Under the pieces are notes generated by a model, which saw nothing but the letters and a program-made list of their open reading frames with translations, had not been told where the DNA came from and did no database searches. DNA of 64,000 nt from Neobacillus sp. PS3-34. Lineage in GTDB: Bacteria; Bacillota; Bacilli; Bacillales; Cytobacillaceae. The DNA is taken from the NCBI RefSeq assembly GCF_030915465.1, contig NZ_CP133267.1, positions 3,833,001-3,897,000 of the forward strand, given 5' to 3'. Shown in pieces: positions 47,617-57,161 of this stretch; positions within the stretch are counted from its first letter, which is position 1; every line of letters begins with the position of its first letter. The translations under genes were made by a program, and so were the position numbers.

Positions 47617-47877
47617 CTACACTTGCCAAGGCCATGGAGAATCAGACCAGTTCCACGGATAGGCGGAATAGCTGTTTCCGTACTGCATCAAAGGTCCAAA
47701 CTGGCTTTCGAACAATTTCTTTATCCGTTTTCTTTCCTTGGCATAATGATTAAATTGATTGATTGCCTCGGCATCGTCAGGATGAGTGTCTAAATAGAGA
47801 GTCAGCTCCACCAGTACAAAATCTACTGCCTGAAGCTGTTCTAGAACCTGATAGTACTCAGCAGGAACCTGTGTCAT
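47617..47877 (-). CDS. cotJB: Spore coat protein CotJB
   Basis: 86 residues: YYQVLEQLQAVDFVLVELTLYLDTHPDDAEAINQFNHYAKERKRIKKLFESQFGPL, the CotJB family pattern. Ends in an aromatic/proline-rich tail (YPWNWSDSPWPWQV). Overlaps the end of cotJA by four bases. Confidence 0.93.
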   Translation of the reverse strand: MTQVPAEYYQVLEQLQAVDFVLVELTLYLDTHPDDAEAINQFNHYAKERKRIKKLFESQFGPLMQYGNSYSAYPWNWSDSPWPWQV

Positions 47878-48104
47878 GAAGTTGGCCCTCCTTTAACCTG
47901 TTCATAGGGGCTGTAATAAGGGTCATAAAACGCTTTCCATAATGTACCTGCCTTTAAGGCTTCAATCAGTGAAAATTGTTCAAGATTTGCAGGCTGAAAT
48001 CCCATATATAAATGAGGCGGGGTAGAGAATGTTTTCGCTTCTATAGGCTTACAGGGGTCAAATGGACTGAAGTAAGGAAAATAGGTTTTATGGTGGGTAT
48101 TCAT
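47874..48104 (-). CDS. cotJA: Spore coat protein CotJA
   Basis: 76 residues, proline- and aromatic-rich, with YFPYFSPFDPCKPIEAKTFSTPPHLYMGFQP and LEQFSLIEALKAGTLWKAFYDPY. The ATG at 48104 has GGAGGG upstream; an upstream in-frame ATG at 48125 would overlap that RBS and is rejected. Confidence 0.92.
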   Translation of the reverse strand: MNTHHKTYFPYFSPFDPCKPIEAKTFSTPPHLYMGFQPANLEQFSLIEALKAGTLWKAFYDPYYSPYEQVKGGPTS

Positions 48105-48134
48105 CTTTGCCCTCCTTTTTGTCAATATCAGTTC

Positions 48135-48162
48135 ATTTTATGAAGAAACTTCTCTTTTATGA
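48135..48162 (-). promoter_or_regulatory. Candidate SigE promoter of cotJABC
   Basis: On the complement TCATAAA, 13 bases, CATAAAAT. Same spacing as the SigE sites at spoIIM and dacB. cotJ is SigE-dependent in B. subtilis. Confidence 0.5.
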
Positions 48163-48248
48163 TATAAATCTTTAATAGGAAAAAGGGATTTCTTGAAATT
48201 TGTTGAAATATATTAATTAGGCAAGATTTTTCCCTTGAGGTGATTAAA

Positions 48249-48881
48249 ATGTTTGTTAAAAGTATTATGATTCCTAAATTTAAATGTGTCACAATTCAAC
48301 AGGATGAGAATCTGAAAAGTGCCCTTGAAACACTGGAAGCAAATCATATTGACGGACTGCCGGTTTTAAATGGAGAAAAGTATGCAGGTGTAGTTACCCG
48401 CTACCGGATTTACCAAAACTTCTTTAATTCAGGGGTGGAAAAAGAAGAATATCTAACTCAGACATTAGTTAAAGATATAGCTGCATACCAGGATAAATAC
48501 CTTGAGGGCAGTGAAATCTTTGAGAAAACTCTAATGGAATTGAAGGATTTCCCGCTGCTGGCTGTTGTTGACAGCCAAAATAAATTCCTTGGTATAGTCA
48601 CTAGATTCGACGTAATGGAACAATTCCAAAGTGCGTTTGGAGTGAATCGCCCAGGAATACGAATCGCCTTTACCTCGGTAGAAACAGAAGGAAGAATTGC
48701 TAGACTTGCTGAAATTGCACACCATTTCCATGAACATATCATTTCACTTGTCACCTTTGATGAAACAGATAAACTTGTTCGAAGAATAGTTTTAAAAGTG
48801 GAAAAGAAAGATAATGTTGAAAAATTCATTAAAAAGTTAGAAGAACACGGCTTCCGTATTTTGGACATTAACGAAGACTAA
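48249..48881 (+). CDS. CBS-pair protein with C-terminal ACT-like domain (AcuB type)
   Basis: 210 residues. Two CBS repeats (VKSIMIPKFKCVTIQQDENLKSALETLEANHIDGLPVLN and VKDIAAYQDKYLEGSEIFEKTLMELKDFPLLAVVD) with the VTRYRIY and VTRFDVM ends, followed by an ACT-like C-terminus (IRIAFTSVETEGRIARLAEIAHHFHEHIISLVTF). The plan is that of AcuB, but the sequence is distant and the ligand unknown. GAGGTGAT before ATG 48249. Confidence 0.78.
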   Translation: MFVKSIMIPKFKCVTIQQDENLKSALETLEANHIDGLPVLNGEKYAGVVTRYRIYQNFFNSGVEKEEYLTQTLVKDIAAYQDKYLEGSEIFEKTLMELKDFPLLAVVDSQNKFLGIVTRFDVMEQFQSAFGVNRPGIRIAFTSVETEGRIARLAEIAHHFHEHIISLVTFDETDKLVRRIVLKVEKKDNVEKFIKKLEEHGFRILDINED

Positions 48882-48903
48882 GTTTCGGATGACAAATAAA
48901 ACG

Positions 48904-48937
48904 ATCCCTCTCATACATTAGTATGGGAGGGATTTTT
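48904..48937 (+). promoter_or_regulatory. Terminator-like hairpin containing the RBS of the next gene
   Basis: ATCCCTCTCATAC and GTATGGGAGGGAT form a 13-base stem with one G-U pair and an ATTA loop, followed by TTTTT and then directly ATG. The right arm GGGAGGGA is the ribosome binding site of the gene starting at 48938. It can stop transcription from the CBS gene and also block translation. Confidence 0.65.
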
Positions 48938-49303
48938 ATGTGGGGAAAAACAGCACGGCTGCTTACAGGAGTTTTTTTTGGTTATTTATATATAAAATGG
49001 ATACCAATCCATTCACCTTTTCATTTATCAGAGTTTTTTATTGGTTTGATTGTAGATCCGCTTAAGTTTTTTGCAGCATCTATTGCATTTACAATAGGAT
49101 TCATTATTACAGGTATCCATATTAAAGAAGGAATTTATGAGACCAGGCAGATTTTGAAAGGAAGTAAGCGTATTAGTTTCAGTACATTCATTTCCTATGC
49201 AGTCTTTTTCAATTTCTGCTTTCTTTTTCAAATCGGTGCAATACAAGCAATAGTCTTTTTCTGTTTTGCACTGATGTATGTTATGATTTCAATATGTTTT
49301 TAG
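48938..49303 (+). CDS. Uncharacterised membrane protein
   Basis: 121 residues that I do not recognise. Three to four hydrophobic segments: LLTGVFFGYLYIKWIPI, FFIGLIVDPLKFFAASIAFTIGFIITGI, a short charged loop (YETRQILKGSKR), and ISYAVFFNFCFLFQIGAIQAIVFFCFALMYVMI. Start at ATG 48938 is fixed by GGGAGGGA. It lies 24 bases before ypbG. No signature of a known transporter or enzyme. Confidence 0.6.
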   Translation: MWGKTARLLTGVFFGYLYIKWIPIHSPFHLSEFFIGLIVDPLKFFAASIAFTIGFIITGIHIKEGIYETRQILKGSKRISFSTFISYAVFFNFCFLFQIGAIQAIVFFCFALMYVMISICF

Positions 49304-49327
49304 AAAAAATGTTAGGAGCCCAGGGCG

Positions 49328-50092
49328 ATGATGATTTTAGTAGCAGTGCTTGCTACAGGGATAGCATTATTAATTTATATGCTGCTAGAGGCATTTGGAA
49401 ATAAGGTTGAGGAACAAGAGCTTCTTTTTCCGGAATTTCCTGAATCATTCGGAAAAGTTTCTATTTTTTTCATTTCAGATATTCATCACAGAGTAATTTC
49501 AGATAAAATTATTTCAAAAATAAAAGGTAAAGCCGATTTAGTGGTAATCGGCGGTGATTTGACTGAAAAAAGGGTACCATTCAAGAGGGTAGAACAAAAT
49601 ATACATAAGTTAAAAGAGGTTGCTCCCGTTTACTTTGTCTGGGGCAATAATGATTATGAAGTCGATTTCCATCAATTAGACGCAATTCTCCTGGAGAATC
49701 GGGTAAAAATTCTAGATAATACATCCGTTACCTTTGAATCAACAGAAGGTGATAAATTATGCCTGCTTGGAATCGATGACATCTCACTGAAACGTGATCG
49801 CCTTGACCTTGCTCTATTGGATTCCGAGGAAGGCAGCTTTAAAATATTGGTTAGCCACAATCCGAAAATTACGAATAAAATCAAACCTGAACATAATATA
49901 AGCTTTGTTTTAAGCGGACATACACATGGCGGCCAGATTCATCTAATGGGATACAGTCCATATGAAAGAGGGAAAATCAAGAAATTAAAGCAAACAACTA
50001 TTTTGATCAGCAATGGGTACGGAACAACAACACTCCCATTAAGGTTGGGCGCCCCTGCGCAGTGCCATCTGATTTCAATAAAAAGGAAATAA
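49328..50092 (+). CDS. ypbG: Metallophosphoesterase YpbG
   Basis: 254 residues with an N-terminal membrane anchor (VAVLATGIALLIYMLLEAF) and a calcineurin-like domain: SDIHH (DxH), IGGDLTEKR (GDxx), VWGNNDYE (GNxD), LVSHNP and LSGHTHGGQIH. All metal ligands are present. Substrate unknown. ATG 49328 or 49331. Gene order ypbG-(regulator)-ypbH-gudB resembles B. subtilis except for the inserted regulator. Confidence 0.9.
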   Translation: MMILVAVLATGIALLIYMLLEAFGNKVEEQELLFPEFPESFGKVSIFFISDIHHRVISDKIISKIKGKADLVVIGGDLTEKRVPFKRVEQNIHKLKEVAPVYFVWGNNDYEVDFHQLDAILLENRVKILDNTSVTFESTEGDKLCLLGIDDISLKRDRLDLALLDSEEGSFKILVSHNPKITNKIKPEHNISFVLSGHTHGGQIHLMGYSPYERGKIKKLKQTTILISNGYGTTTLPLRLGAPAQCHLISIKRK

Positions 50093-50192
50093 AGATAAGA
50101 ACATTTAATGCACATGCAAATTTTACGAGTTTCCTTGAAATTAAGTATAATCTTTGTAAGAAATTGTTTGTATTATTGACGGAGGAAAGAGA

Positions 50193-51097
50193 ATGGCTGG
50201 ACAAGAAGGCAAATATAATATTAAAGCTGTATCAAAAATGCTCGGGATACAGCCTGGAACACTTCGTGCCTGGGAGCGGCGATATCAAATGATTGCTCCT
50301 GTCCGCAATGAAGCCGGACACCGTTTATATACAGAGGGGCATTTAAGCATTTTGAAATGGCTGATTGGAAAGGTAAACCAGGGATTTACAATCAGCCAGG
50401 CGGTTGCCTTAATGGAAAAAAAACAGGTTAATAAGAGTATATTTCAGCAGGAAAATAATGAGATATCCAGTTTGTCAGATGAACTGCTGGATGCCCTCAT
50501 TCATTTTAATGAAGTAAGGGCACAGGAGTTAATAAATAAATGCATGAGCCTGTACACGACAGATAAAGTGTTGGTGGATATTCTTGGCTCACAGCTCGTA
50601 AAAATAGGTGACCTTTGGGAAGAAGTGTAATAACAAGTGCCCATGAACATTTTGCGACTGCCCTGCTTCGTTCCAGGATTGGCAACATTATGCATAGCTT
50701 CCCCATAAACGCGCTTCTGCCAAAGGTTGTTTCAGTGTGTGCACCCGGAGAATGGCATGAAATGGGACTGCTTATTTTTACATTATTTTTACGCCGGAAG
50801 GGGTTTGAGGTAATATATCTCGGTACAAGTATAGCTGAAAAAGATATGGATGTTGCCCTAGAGACAATTAATCCGAAGTTCTTGTTCATGTCATGCACAT
50901 TGAAAGAAAATGCTTCTGCGGCCATTAATCTGGCAGAGCGTCTTTCAGCAGACTACGAATTCCTGATCATTGGAATGGGTGGGAATGCTATGGAGACCCT
51001 TTCGCAAACCCAAAAATCACTGGCTGAACAGTATATAGTTGGAAGCACTTCTAATGAATGGGAAGAATGGCTAAAAGAAAAAATCCACTCTGTGTAG
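50193..51097 (+). CDS. MerR-type regulator with cobalamin-binding domain, CarH/LitR-like (frameshifted)
   Basis: About 302 residues after repair. N-terminal MerR helix-turn-helix (YNIKAVSKMLGIQPGTLRAWERRYQMIAPVRNEAGHRLY), a helical middle domain (B12-binding 2 type), and a C-terminal Rossmann B12 domain with the E-x-H-x-x-G loop (GEWHEMG) and LGTS / IGMGGNAME. The frame breaks at about 50625; one G gives WEEGVITSAHEH, which is exactly the W-x9-EH motif that caps adenosylcobalamin in CarH light sensors. CarH-type photoreceptors are known from Myxococcus, Thermus and Bacillus megaterium (LitR). Target genes are not visible next to it. RBS GGAGGAAAG. Confidence 0.82.
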
Positions 51098-51166
51098 ACA
51101 ATTCACCATCCCTCGCTAATGACATAGACTAAAAACAAGAGTAATGTCATGGCAGGAGGCAAAATC

Positions 51167-51748
51167 ATGCGTTTGGAGCGCTTAACAGCCAATAAAATAA
51201 AGATTTTTTTATCCTCTGATGACCTATTTGAAAGAGGGCTTTCCAAAGAGGATATTTGGAAGGATTCAATAAAGTGGCACCAGCTTTTTCATGATATGCT
51301 CGAAGAAGCAAGCGAGGAATTCGATGTAGAGTTTGAAGGCTCGGTTGCAGTAGAGATTTTTTCGCTGCAGGCGCAGGGAATGATTATGATTATTACAGTA
51401 GATGAAACAGCGGAAGACGAGGAAGTTCTTTACGATGGTTTCATTGAAATGCAAGTCAGGGTTGAGGGCAATGATGATCTTCTTTTCATTTTTAATACCA
51501 TTGAGGATGTTATCGCTCTGTCAAAAAGATTGAATTGCATGGGTATCCAAGGAGGAAATTTATTTTCGTTGGATGGCTGCTATTTTATGCACATGCAGAA
51601 AATCAATGCCGCAGACCTGGAAAGAACCGCTTCCATTTTATCTGAATATGGTGATGCCTCAATTGCCAGTCCCCATTGGCTCATGGAATACGGTAATTTA
51701 ATAATAAAAGATAACGCGGTGGAAACTCTTCTCCATTTTTTTAAATAG
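51167..51748 (+). CDS. mecB: Adaptor protein MecB/YpbH (MecA paralogue)
   Basis: 193 residues of the MecA/NegA adaptor family that deliver substrates to ClpCP. N-terminal substrate-recognition part (MRLERLTANKIKIFLSSDDLFERGLSKEDIWKDSIKWHQLFHDMLEEA) and C-terminal ClpC-binding part (FIFNTIEDVIALSKRL, YFMHMQ). Its position just upstream of gudB is that of ypbH in B. subtilis; MecA itself lies elsewhere. AGGAGG seven bases before ATG 51167. Confidence 0.9.
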   Translation: MRLERLTANKIKIFLSSDDLFERGLSKEDIWKDSIKWHQLFHDMLEEASEEFDVEFEGSVAVEIFSLQAQGMIMIITVDETAEDEEVLYDGFIEMQVRVEGNDDLLFIFNTIEDVIALSKRLNCMGIQGGNLFSLDGCYFMHMQKINAADLERTASILSEYGDASIASPHWLMEYGNLIIKDNAVETLLHFFK

Positions 51749-51941
51749 TTTTATTACTATTAAATCAATGAAGGGGATTCACCGCCTCTTTATGTAATTT
51801 TTATTTAATATTTATGCAGTTTTTAATTGGGGTAAAAGAATGTAAATCATATGAAATTATGTGGAGATATTACATTAAAAACAGTTGTGGGAGCGTTTAC
51901 ATAAAATAAGCGGAAATATCCCAAAAAGAGGATTTTTATTC

Positions 51942-51969
51942 TTGCATAAATCAACTAAACATGTATACT
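51942..51969 (+). promoter_or_regulatory. SigA promoter of gudB
   Basis: TTGCAT, 16-base spacer, TATACT, 54 bases before the gudB ATG, in an otherwise empty 275-base gap. Confidence 0.6.
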
Positions 51970-52023
51970 AAGTCATGAAAGCGGACAACATTCGTAAAAG
52001 CAATTTCTTTAGGAGGTTTACTA

Positions 52024-53300
52024 ATGGTAGCCGAGAAAGGTAATGAAAATACAAATCATGAAGAAAAACACGATGTTCTGAAATCTACTCAAACCGTTAT
52101 CCATAAGGCGTTAGAGAAGCTGGGTTATCCGGAAGAGGTTTATGAGCTCTTAAAAGAGCCAATTCGGATGATGACAGTAAAAATTCCTGTGCGCATGGAT
52201 GATGGCTCTATAAAAATCTTTACAGGCTACCGAGCCCAACATAATGACGCGGTTGGGCCAACAAAGGGAGGAATTCGCTTCCACCCAAATGTAACTGAAA
52301 AAGAAGTAAAAGCACTTTCCATCTGGATGAGCTTAAAGTGCGGAATTGTTGATCTTCCTTATGGAGGGGGAAAAGGGGGAATTATCTGCGACCCTCGTGA
52401 TATGTCCTTCCGAGAACTAGAAAGATTGAGCCGTGGATATGTTCGTTCGATTAGCCAAATTGTAGGCCTACCAAGGATATTCCAGCACCGGATGTATTTA
52501 CAAATTCCCAGATCATGGCTTGGATGATGGATGAATACAGCCGTATTGACGAATTTAATTCACCTGGTTTTATTACCGGTAAACCTCTGGTTCTTGGTGG
52601 TTCACATGGCCGTGAGTCTGCTACAGCGAAAGGTGTTACACTTTGCATTCGGGAAGCTGCAAAGAAAAAGGGAATCCAATTGGAAGGCGCCAGAGTGGTC
52701 GTCCAGGGATTTGGCAATGCCGGAAGCTATCTGTCAAAGTTTATGCACGATGCAGGGGCGAAGGTAGTTGGCATCTCTGATGCTTATGGAGGATTATATG
52801 ATCCAAATGGACTCGATATTGACTACCTTTTAGATCGCCGTGACAGCTTTGGAACTGTAACGAAATTGTTCAATAACACGATCACCAATAAAGAGCTGCT
52901 TGAATTGGATTGTGATATTCTTGTGCCAGCAGCAATTGAAAATCAGATTACGGATGAAAATGCCCATAATATTCGTGCAGGCATTGTGGTTGAAGCAGCT
53001 AATGGCCCGACTACTTTAGAAGCAACTGAAATATTGACTGAACGGGGAATTTTGCTTGTACCTGACGTTTTGGCTTCTGCCGGTGGAGTAACCGTTTCTT
53101 ATTTTGAATGGGTACAGAACAATCAGGGATATTATTGGACGGAAGAAGAAGTAGAAGAAAAGCTTGAGAAAGTTATGGTTAAATCCTTCAATAACATTTA
53201 TGATACTGCCCAGACCCGACGTGTTGATATGAGACTTGCTGCGTACATGGTCGGTGTCCGAAAAATGGCTGAAGCCAGCCGCTTCAGAGGGTGGATTTAA
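52024..53300 (+). CDS. gudB: NAD-dependent glutamate dehydrogenase GudB (frameshifted)
   Basis: Converts glutamate to 2-oxoglutarate and ammonia. 425 residues when repaired. Seen: [26 protein letters not shown], the substrate lysine region [11 protein letters not shown] and [18 protein letters not shown], Rossmann [13 protein letters not shown], and [20 protein letters not shown] at the end. The frame breaks at about 52467: GGCCTA is read where GGCCCTA gives [23 protein letters not shown]. Position after ypbH is that of B. subtilis gudB (not rocG). No 9-bp duplication of the kind that inactivates gudB in strain 168 is obvious. Confidence 0.93.
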
Positions 53301-53353
53301 GTCTGGTACAATCTTATCAGCCTTTAGTAAGTTCTTAACATTGAAACAAAGCA

Positions 53354-53390
53354 AAAAATCTCCTATCATAATACGATAGGAGTTTTTTTA
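53354..53390 (+). terminator. Terminator after gudB
   Basis: CTCCTATC...GATAGGAG, then seven T. Confidence 0.88.
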
Positions 53391-53443
53391 TTTAAAAAAT
53401 ATCTATTCGATATTAAGATAAATGATCAGGGAGCGTGAGTGTT

Positions 53444-54412
53444 TTGCAAAAGGAAGATGTCATCATTGTCGGCGGGGGACCGTGCGGACTTGCCGCTGCC
53501 ATTTCTTTAAAGGAAGCAGGGAAAAATCCTCTTGTTATTGAGAAAGGGAATATAGTAAATGCCATTTATAACTATCCTACTCATCAGACATTTTTCAGTA
53601 CGAGCGAAAAATTGGAGATAGGGAATGTCCCTTTCATCACAGAAGATTACAAACCAAGGCGTAACCAGGCTCTCTCCTATTATAGGGAAGTCGTAAAAAG
53701 AAAAAAATTGCGTATCAATGCCTATGAAAAAGTTGAATCGGTAAAAAAGGAAAAGCAACAGTTTATTGTTAGTACAGACAAAAATACGTACGTTTCCTCC
53801 ATTGTTATAATCGCAACAGGTTATTATGATAATCCTAATTATATGGGTGTGGCTGGTGAAAACCTTTCGAAGGTTTTTCATTATTTTAAAGAAGCCCACC
53901 CTTATTTTAATAAGGATGTTTGTGTAATTGGAGGTAAAAATTCAAGTGTAGATGCTGCAATAGAACTAGTGAAGGCTGGTGCAAGGGTGACAGTTCTTTA
54001 CCGGGGAAGTGAATATTCACCAAGTATTAAGCCTTGGATCCTGCCGGAATTTGAGGGGCTGGTAAGAAACGGGACGATTTTAATGGAATTTGAATCACAT
54101 GTTAAAGAGATTATGGTTGATAAGTTGTTGTATGAGAAAAACGGAGAAATAAAAGAAATAAAGAATGACTTTGTTTTTGCTATGACAGGCTACCATCCTG
54201 ATCACAGTTTCCTTAAAGCTGTTGGAATATCTATCGATGATGCTACTGGCAGGCCAAACTTTAATCCGGATACGATGGAAACAAATGTTGAAGGCATCTT
54301 TATAGCTGGTGTTATTGCAGCCGGAAATAATGCCAATGAAATTTTTATTGAAAATGGAAGATTTCATGGAGGGCAAATTGCCCAAGCACTAACGGATAAC
54401 GATTCTCAATAA
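53444..54412 (+). CDS. ypdA: Bacillithiol disulfide reductase YpdA
   Basis: 322-residue FAD/NADPH enzyme that reduces oxidised bacillithiol. FAD site VIIVGGGPCGLAAAISL with the YpdA-specific cysteine (Cys near residue 14), NADPH site VCVIGGKNSSVDAAIELVKAGA, and C-terminal GIFIAGVIAAGNNANEIFIENGRFHG. Start is uncertain: TTG 53444 has GGGAG 10 bases upstream; GTG 53435 is too close. Position after gudB is conserved. Confidence 0.9.
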   Translation: MQKEDVIIVGGGPCGLAAAISLKEAGKNPLVIEKGNIVNAIYNYPTHQTFFSTSEKLEIGNVPFITEDYKPRRNQALSYYREVVKRKKLRINAYEKVESVKKEKQQFIVSTDKNTYVSSIVIIATGYYDNPNYMGVAGENLSKVFHYFKEAHPYFNKDVCVIGGKNSSVDAAIELVKAGARVTVLYRGSEYSPSIKPWILPEFEGLVRNGTILMEFESHVKEIMVDKLLYEKNGEIKEIKNDFVFAMTGYHPDHSFLKAVGISIDDATGRPNFNPDTMETNVEGIFIAGVIAAGNNANEIFIENGRFHGGQIAQALTDNDSQ

Positions 54413-54507
54413 CTTTGCCGGATCGGAAAGCTCATAAATGGTTTCGTTTTGATGTTTATCTTTTGATATAATAAATTTATATAAATAATTGATCTCGGAG
54501 GAAAAAC

Positions 54508-55462
54508 ATGAAGAAAGTAGTTTTGTTAACAACGGGAGGAACGATTGCCAGCAGGCCAATAAAGAGTCCGGAAAGCTTGCCTCTGGGGCATTAACTGGGG
54601 AAGAATTGGCAGCAATGTGCCATTTGCCTGAGGATATTGAAGTGATTGTAGATTCTGCATTTCAAAAAGCGAGTATCCATATTACGTTTGATGATCTTGT
54701 TACCTTGAAAAATAAAATCGAAAATTACTTTTGTGATGATACCATTTCGGGGGTTGTTGTCACTCATGGAACAGATACACTGGAAGAAACAGCTTACTTT
54801 CTTGATTTAACCGTTAAAGATGACCGGCCCATAGTAGTTACAGGATCACAGAGATCCCCGGAGGAATTGGGGAGTGATGTTTACATTAATTTAAGGCATG
54901 CAATCTATTCTGCTTGCTGCGGAGATTTAAAGGGTGTCGGGACGGTAGTTGTTTTTAATGAACGAATTTTTGCGGCTCGTTATGTGAAAAAAGAACACGC
55001 CTCAAATATCCAGGGATTTAACGCCTTTGGGTTCGGTTATTTAGGTATTATTGATAATGATCAGGTTCAGGTTTATCAAAGGCCCATTAAAAGAGAGTGC
55101 TTTGAAATCAAAGGCCCGTTCCTTCAGTAGATCTCATTAAATGCTATATCGGTGCAGACGGGAAATTCATAAAAGCAGCAAGGGAAAGTGGAATAAAAGG
55201 AATCGTTCTTGAAGGTGTAGGGCGAGGTCAGGTTGCTCCGGAAATGATGGATGAAATTGAAAAGGCCATCAGTGAGGGCGTGAAAATCGTCGTAACAACC
55301 AGCGCTGAAGAAGGGGCGGTCTACACAACCTATGATTATAAAGGAAGTGCATACGACCTTTATAACAAAGGTGTGATCCTGGGAAGTGATAATGATTCGA
55401 AAAAAGCAAGAATTAAACTAGCTGTAGCACTTGCGAGCGGTCTGGAGCAAATTTCATTTTAA
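54508..55462 (+). CDS. ansA: L-asparaginase (two frameshifts)
   Basis: Hydrolyses asparagine to aspartate and ammonia. Repaired length 318 residues. N-terminal threonine motif LLTTGGTIAS, second motif VVTHGTDTLEETAYFLD, then VVTGSQR. Break 1 at about 54556 (AGGCCAAT where AGGCCCAAT gives ASRPNKESGKLAS); break 2 at about 55115 (GGCCCG where GGCCCCG gives FEIKGPVPSVDLIKCYIGADG). Both are one C short at GGCC. Type I-like. RBS GGAGGAAAAAC. The gene symbol follows the family; other asparaginases may exist elsewhere. Confidence 0.88.
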
Positions 55463-55597
55463 GTTTTCTTGGTTGCAGCCTGCCAATAAGGGTTCGTGAA
55501 TGCAGTTATTTTATTTTTGTAAATATCAGCTTTTTCCATTTTATTTAAAGGCCATCCGTGATACGATTTTAAAAAAGGATTGAAAAGAGGACAATAA

Positions 55598-56287
55598 ATG
55601 CTGGGGATATTATCTGCCGGAATTGCTCCCGGCTTGGCCTTATTGAGTTATTTTTATTTGAAAGATGAATATGATTCCGAGCCGATCTCTGTCGTTTTCA
55701 GGACATTTATTTATGGAGCTTTGCTTGTATTTCCGATTATGTTTATTCAGCATGTCCTTGATATGGAGAATATTTTTCAATCTGAATGGCTGCATGCTTT
55801 TTTTAACTCGAGTTTTTTGGAAGAATTTTTTAAATGGTTTATATTGTTTTATGCTGTTTATCAGCATGTTGAATTTGATGAACCATTTGACGGGATTGTA
55901 TACGGTGCATCAGTTTCTCTCGGTTTTGCGACAGCAGAGAATATTTTCTACCTGGTGGCTAACGGACTTGAACATGCGATTGGACGTGCGCTTCTACCTG
56001 TTTCAAGCCATGCTCTTTTTGGTGTCATAATGGGCTTTTATCTTGGCAAAGGCAAGTTTACGGAAGGTCTAAAGACGAAATGGCTGGGCTTATCACTTTT
56101 GCTGCCGTTTCTTCTTCATGGTTTATATGATTACATTCTTATTTCACAAGAAAATTGGCTTGTAGTCATTTTACCGTTCATGGTCTTTTTATGGTGGCTT
56201 GGCCTTAGAAAAGTAAAAATGGCAAAAATCCTTAGTGCCAATCATATGAAAAATAAATATCGTCTTCAAAAAACCCTTCATTCCTAA
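55598..56287 (+). CDS. prsW: Site-1 protease PrsW (glutamic-type intramembrane protease)
   Basis: 229 residues with about eight short membrane helices. PrsW motifs: [16 protein letters not shown] (EExxK), [21 protein letters not shown] (the FDGIxYGxxxxxGFAxxEN block), [17 protein letters not shown] with its histidine, LHGLYDY. In B. subtilis it cleaves anti-sigma RsiW. Position between ypdA and sleB is conserved. Confidence 0.93.
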   Translation: MLGILSAGIAPGLALLSYFYLKDEYDSEPISVVFRTFIYGALLVFPIMFIQHVLDMENIFQSEWLHAFFNSSFLEEFFKWFILFYAVYQHVEFDEPFDGIVYGASVSLGFATAENIFYLVANGLEHAIGRALLPVSSHALFGVIMGFYLGKGKFTEGLKTKWLGLSLLLPFLLHGLYDYILISQENWLVVILPFMVFLWWLGLRKVKMAKILSANHMKNKYRLQKTLHS

Positions 56288-56305
56288 TTGAAGGGTTTTT
56301 TTTGA
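56269..56305 (+). terminator. Terminator after prsW
   Basis: AAAAACCCTTCA...TGAAGGGTTTTT; the prsW stop codon lies in the loop. Confidence 0.9.
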
Positions 56306-56332
56306 ATAAAATTGCCTTTCTAACAAAAAATA
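56304..56332 (+). promoter_or_regulatory. Weak SigG-like promoter of sleB
   Basis: GAATA at 56304, 17-base spacer, AAAAATA (four of seven SigG -10 positions). Expected from B. subtilis but the match is poor. Confidence 0.3.
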
Positions 56333-56374
56333 GGGTTAAGAAGAAAAAGTTTTACATTCGGGGGTAACAAATCC

Positions 56375-57148
56375 ATGAAAAAGAAAAAAAACCATTTGAA
56401 ACGCCTCTTTATTCTTTTCCTTTGTGTGTTATACATGCTTCAAATTCCTAGAGGCAAGGCTTATGCTTTTAGCGGACAGGTCATTCAGCGAGGTGCAGTA
56501 GGGGATGACGTGATTGAGCTGCAGTCGCGGCTCAAGTATATCGGCTATTTTCATGGGAAAATAGATGGAGTGTTTGGATGGAGTACCTATTGGGCGTTAA
56601 GAAATTTCCAATATGAGTTTGGATTGCCTATTGACGGACTTGCAGGTGCGAAGGCCAAAGCAAAACTGGTAAAAGCGTCGAAATATAATAAACAATCTGT
56701 TAAGCAACAAATTAAACAGGGAAAAAGCGTAAAGAAAAAGACAGCGCAATCAAAACAGAGAAAGCCAACTGCTGCAAACACACCAAATGGTTATTCTCAA
56801 AATGATATCCAGCTAATGGCCAATGCGGTCAATGGTGAATCAAGAGGGGAACCATATACCGGTCAGGTTGCAGTTGCAGCAGTCATTCTCAATCGTGTAA
56901 ATAGTTCTTCCTTCCCTAAAACCGTTGCGGGTGTAATATTTGAACCTGGAGCCTTCACTGCTGTTGCTGATGGACAAATTTGGCTTACACCGAATAAAAC
57001 CTCCAAAAAAGCGGTAATCGATGCCATCAATGGATGGGATCCAACAGGGAATGCATTGTATTATTTTAACCCTGCTACCGCAACGAGCTCATGGATATGG
57101 GGACGCCCTCAAATTAAAAGGATAGGGAAACATATATTTTGTAAATAA
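56375..57148 (+). CDS. sleB: Spore cortex-lytic enzyme SleB
   Basis: 257 residues. Signal peptide (LFILFLCVLYMLQIPRGKAYA), peptidoglycan-binding domain (GAVGDDVIELQSRLKYIGYFHGKIDGVFG, about residues 35-95), a Lys/Gln-rich linker and the SleB/CwlJ hydrolase domain (MANAVNGESRGEPYTGQVAVAAVILNRV with the catalytic Glu, and NALYYFNPATATSSWIW). A lytic transglycosylase for muramic-delta-lactam peptidoglycan in germination. Operon with ypeB. Confidence 0.95.
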   Translation: MKKKKNHLKRLFILFLCVLYMLQIPRGKAYAFSGQVIQRGAVGDDVIELQSRLKYIGYFHGKIDGVFGWSTYWALRNFQYEFGLPIDGLAGAKAKAKLVKASKYNKQSVKQQIKQGKSVKKKTAQSKQRKPTAANTPNGYSQNDIQLMANAVNGESRGEPYTGQVAVAAVILNRVNSSSFPKTVAGVIFEPGAFTAVADGQIWLTPNKTSKKAVIDAINGWDPTGNALYYFNPATATSSWIWGRPQIKRIGKHIFCK

Positions 57149-57161
57149 AGGGGTGAAGAAC

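Noticed and set aside
48105..48125. Upstream in-frame ATG giving a longer CotJA
   Set aside because: The extension would include the GGAGGG that serves the ATG at 48104, and the shorter form fits the family.
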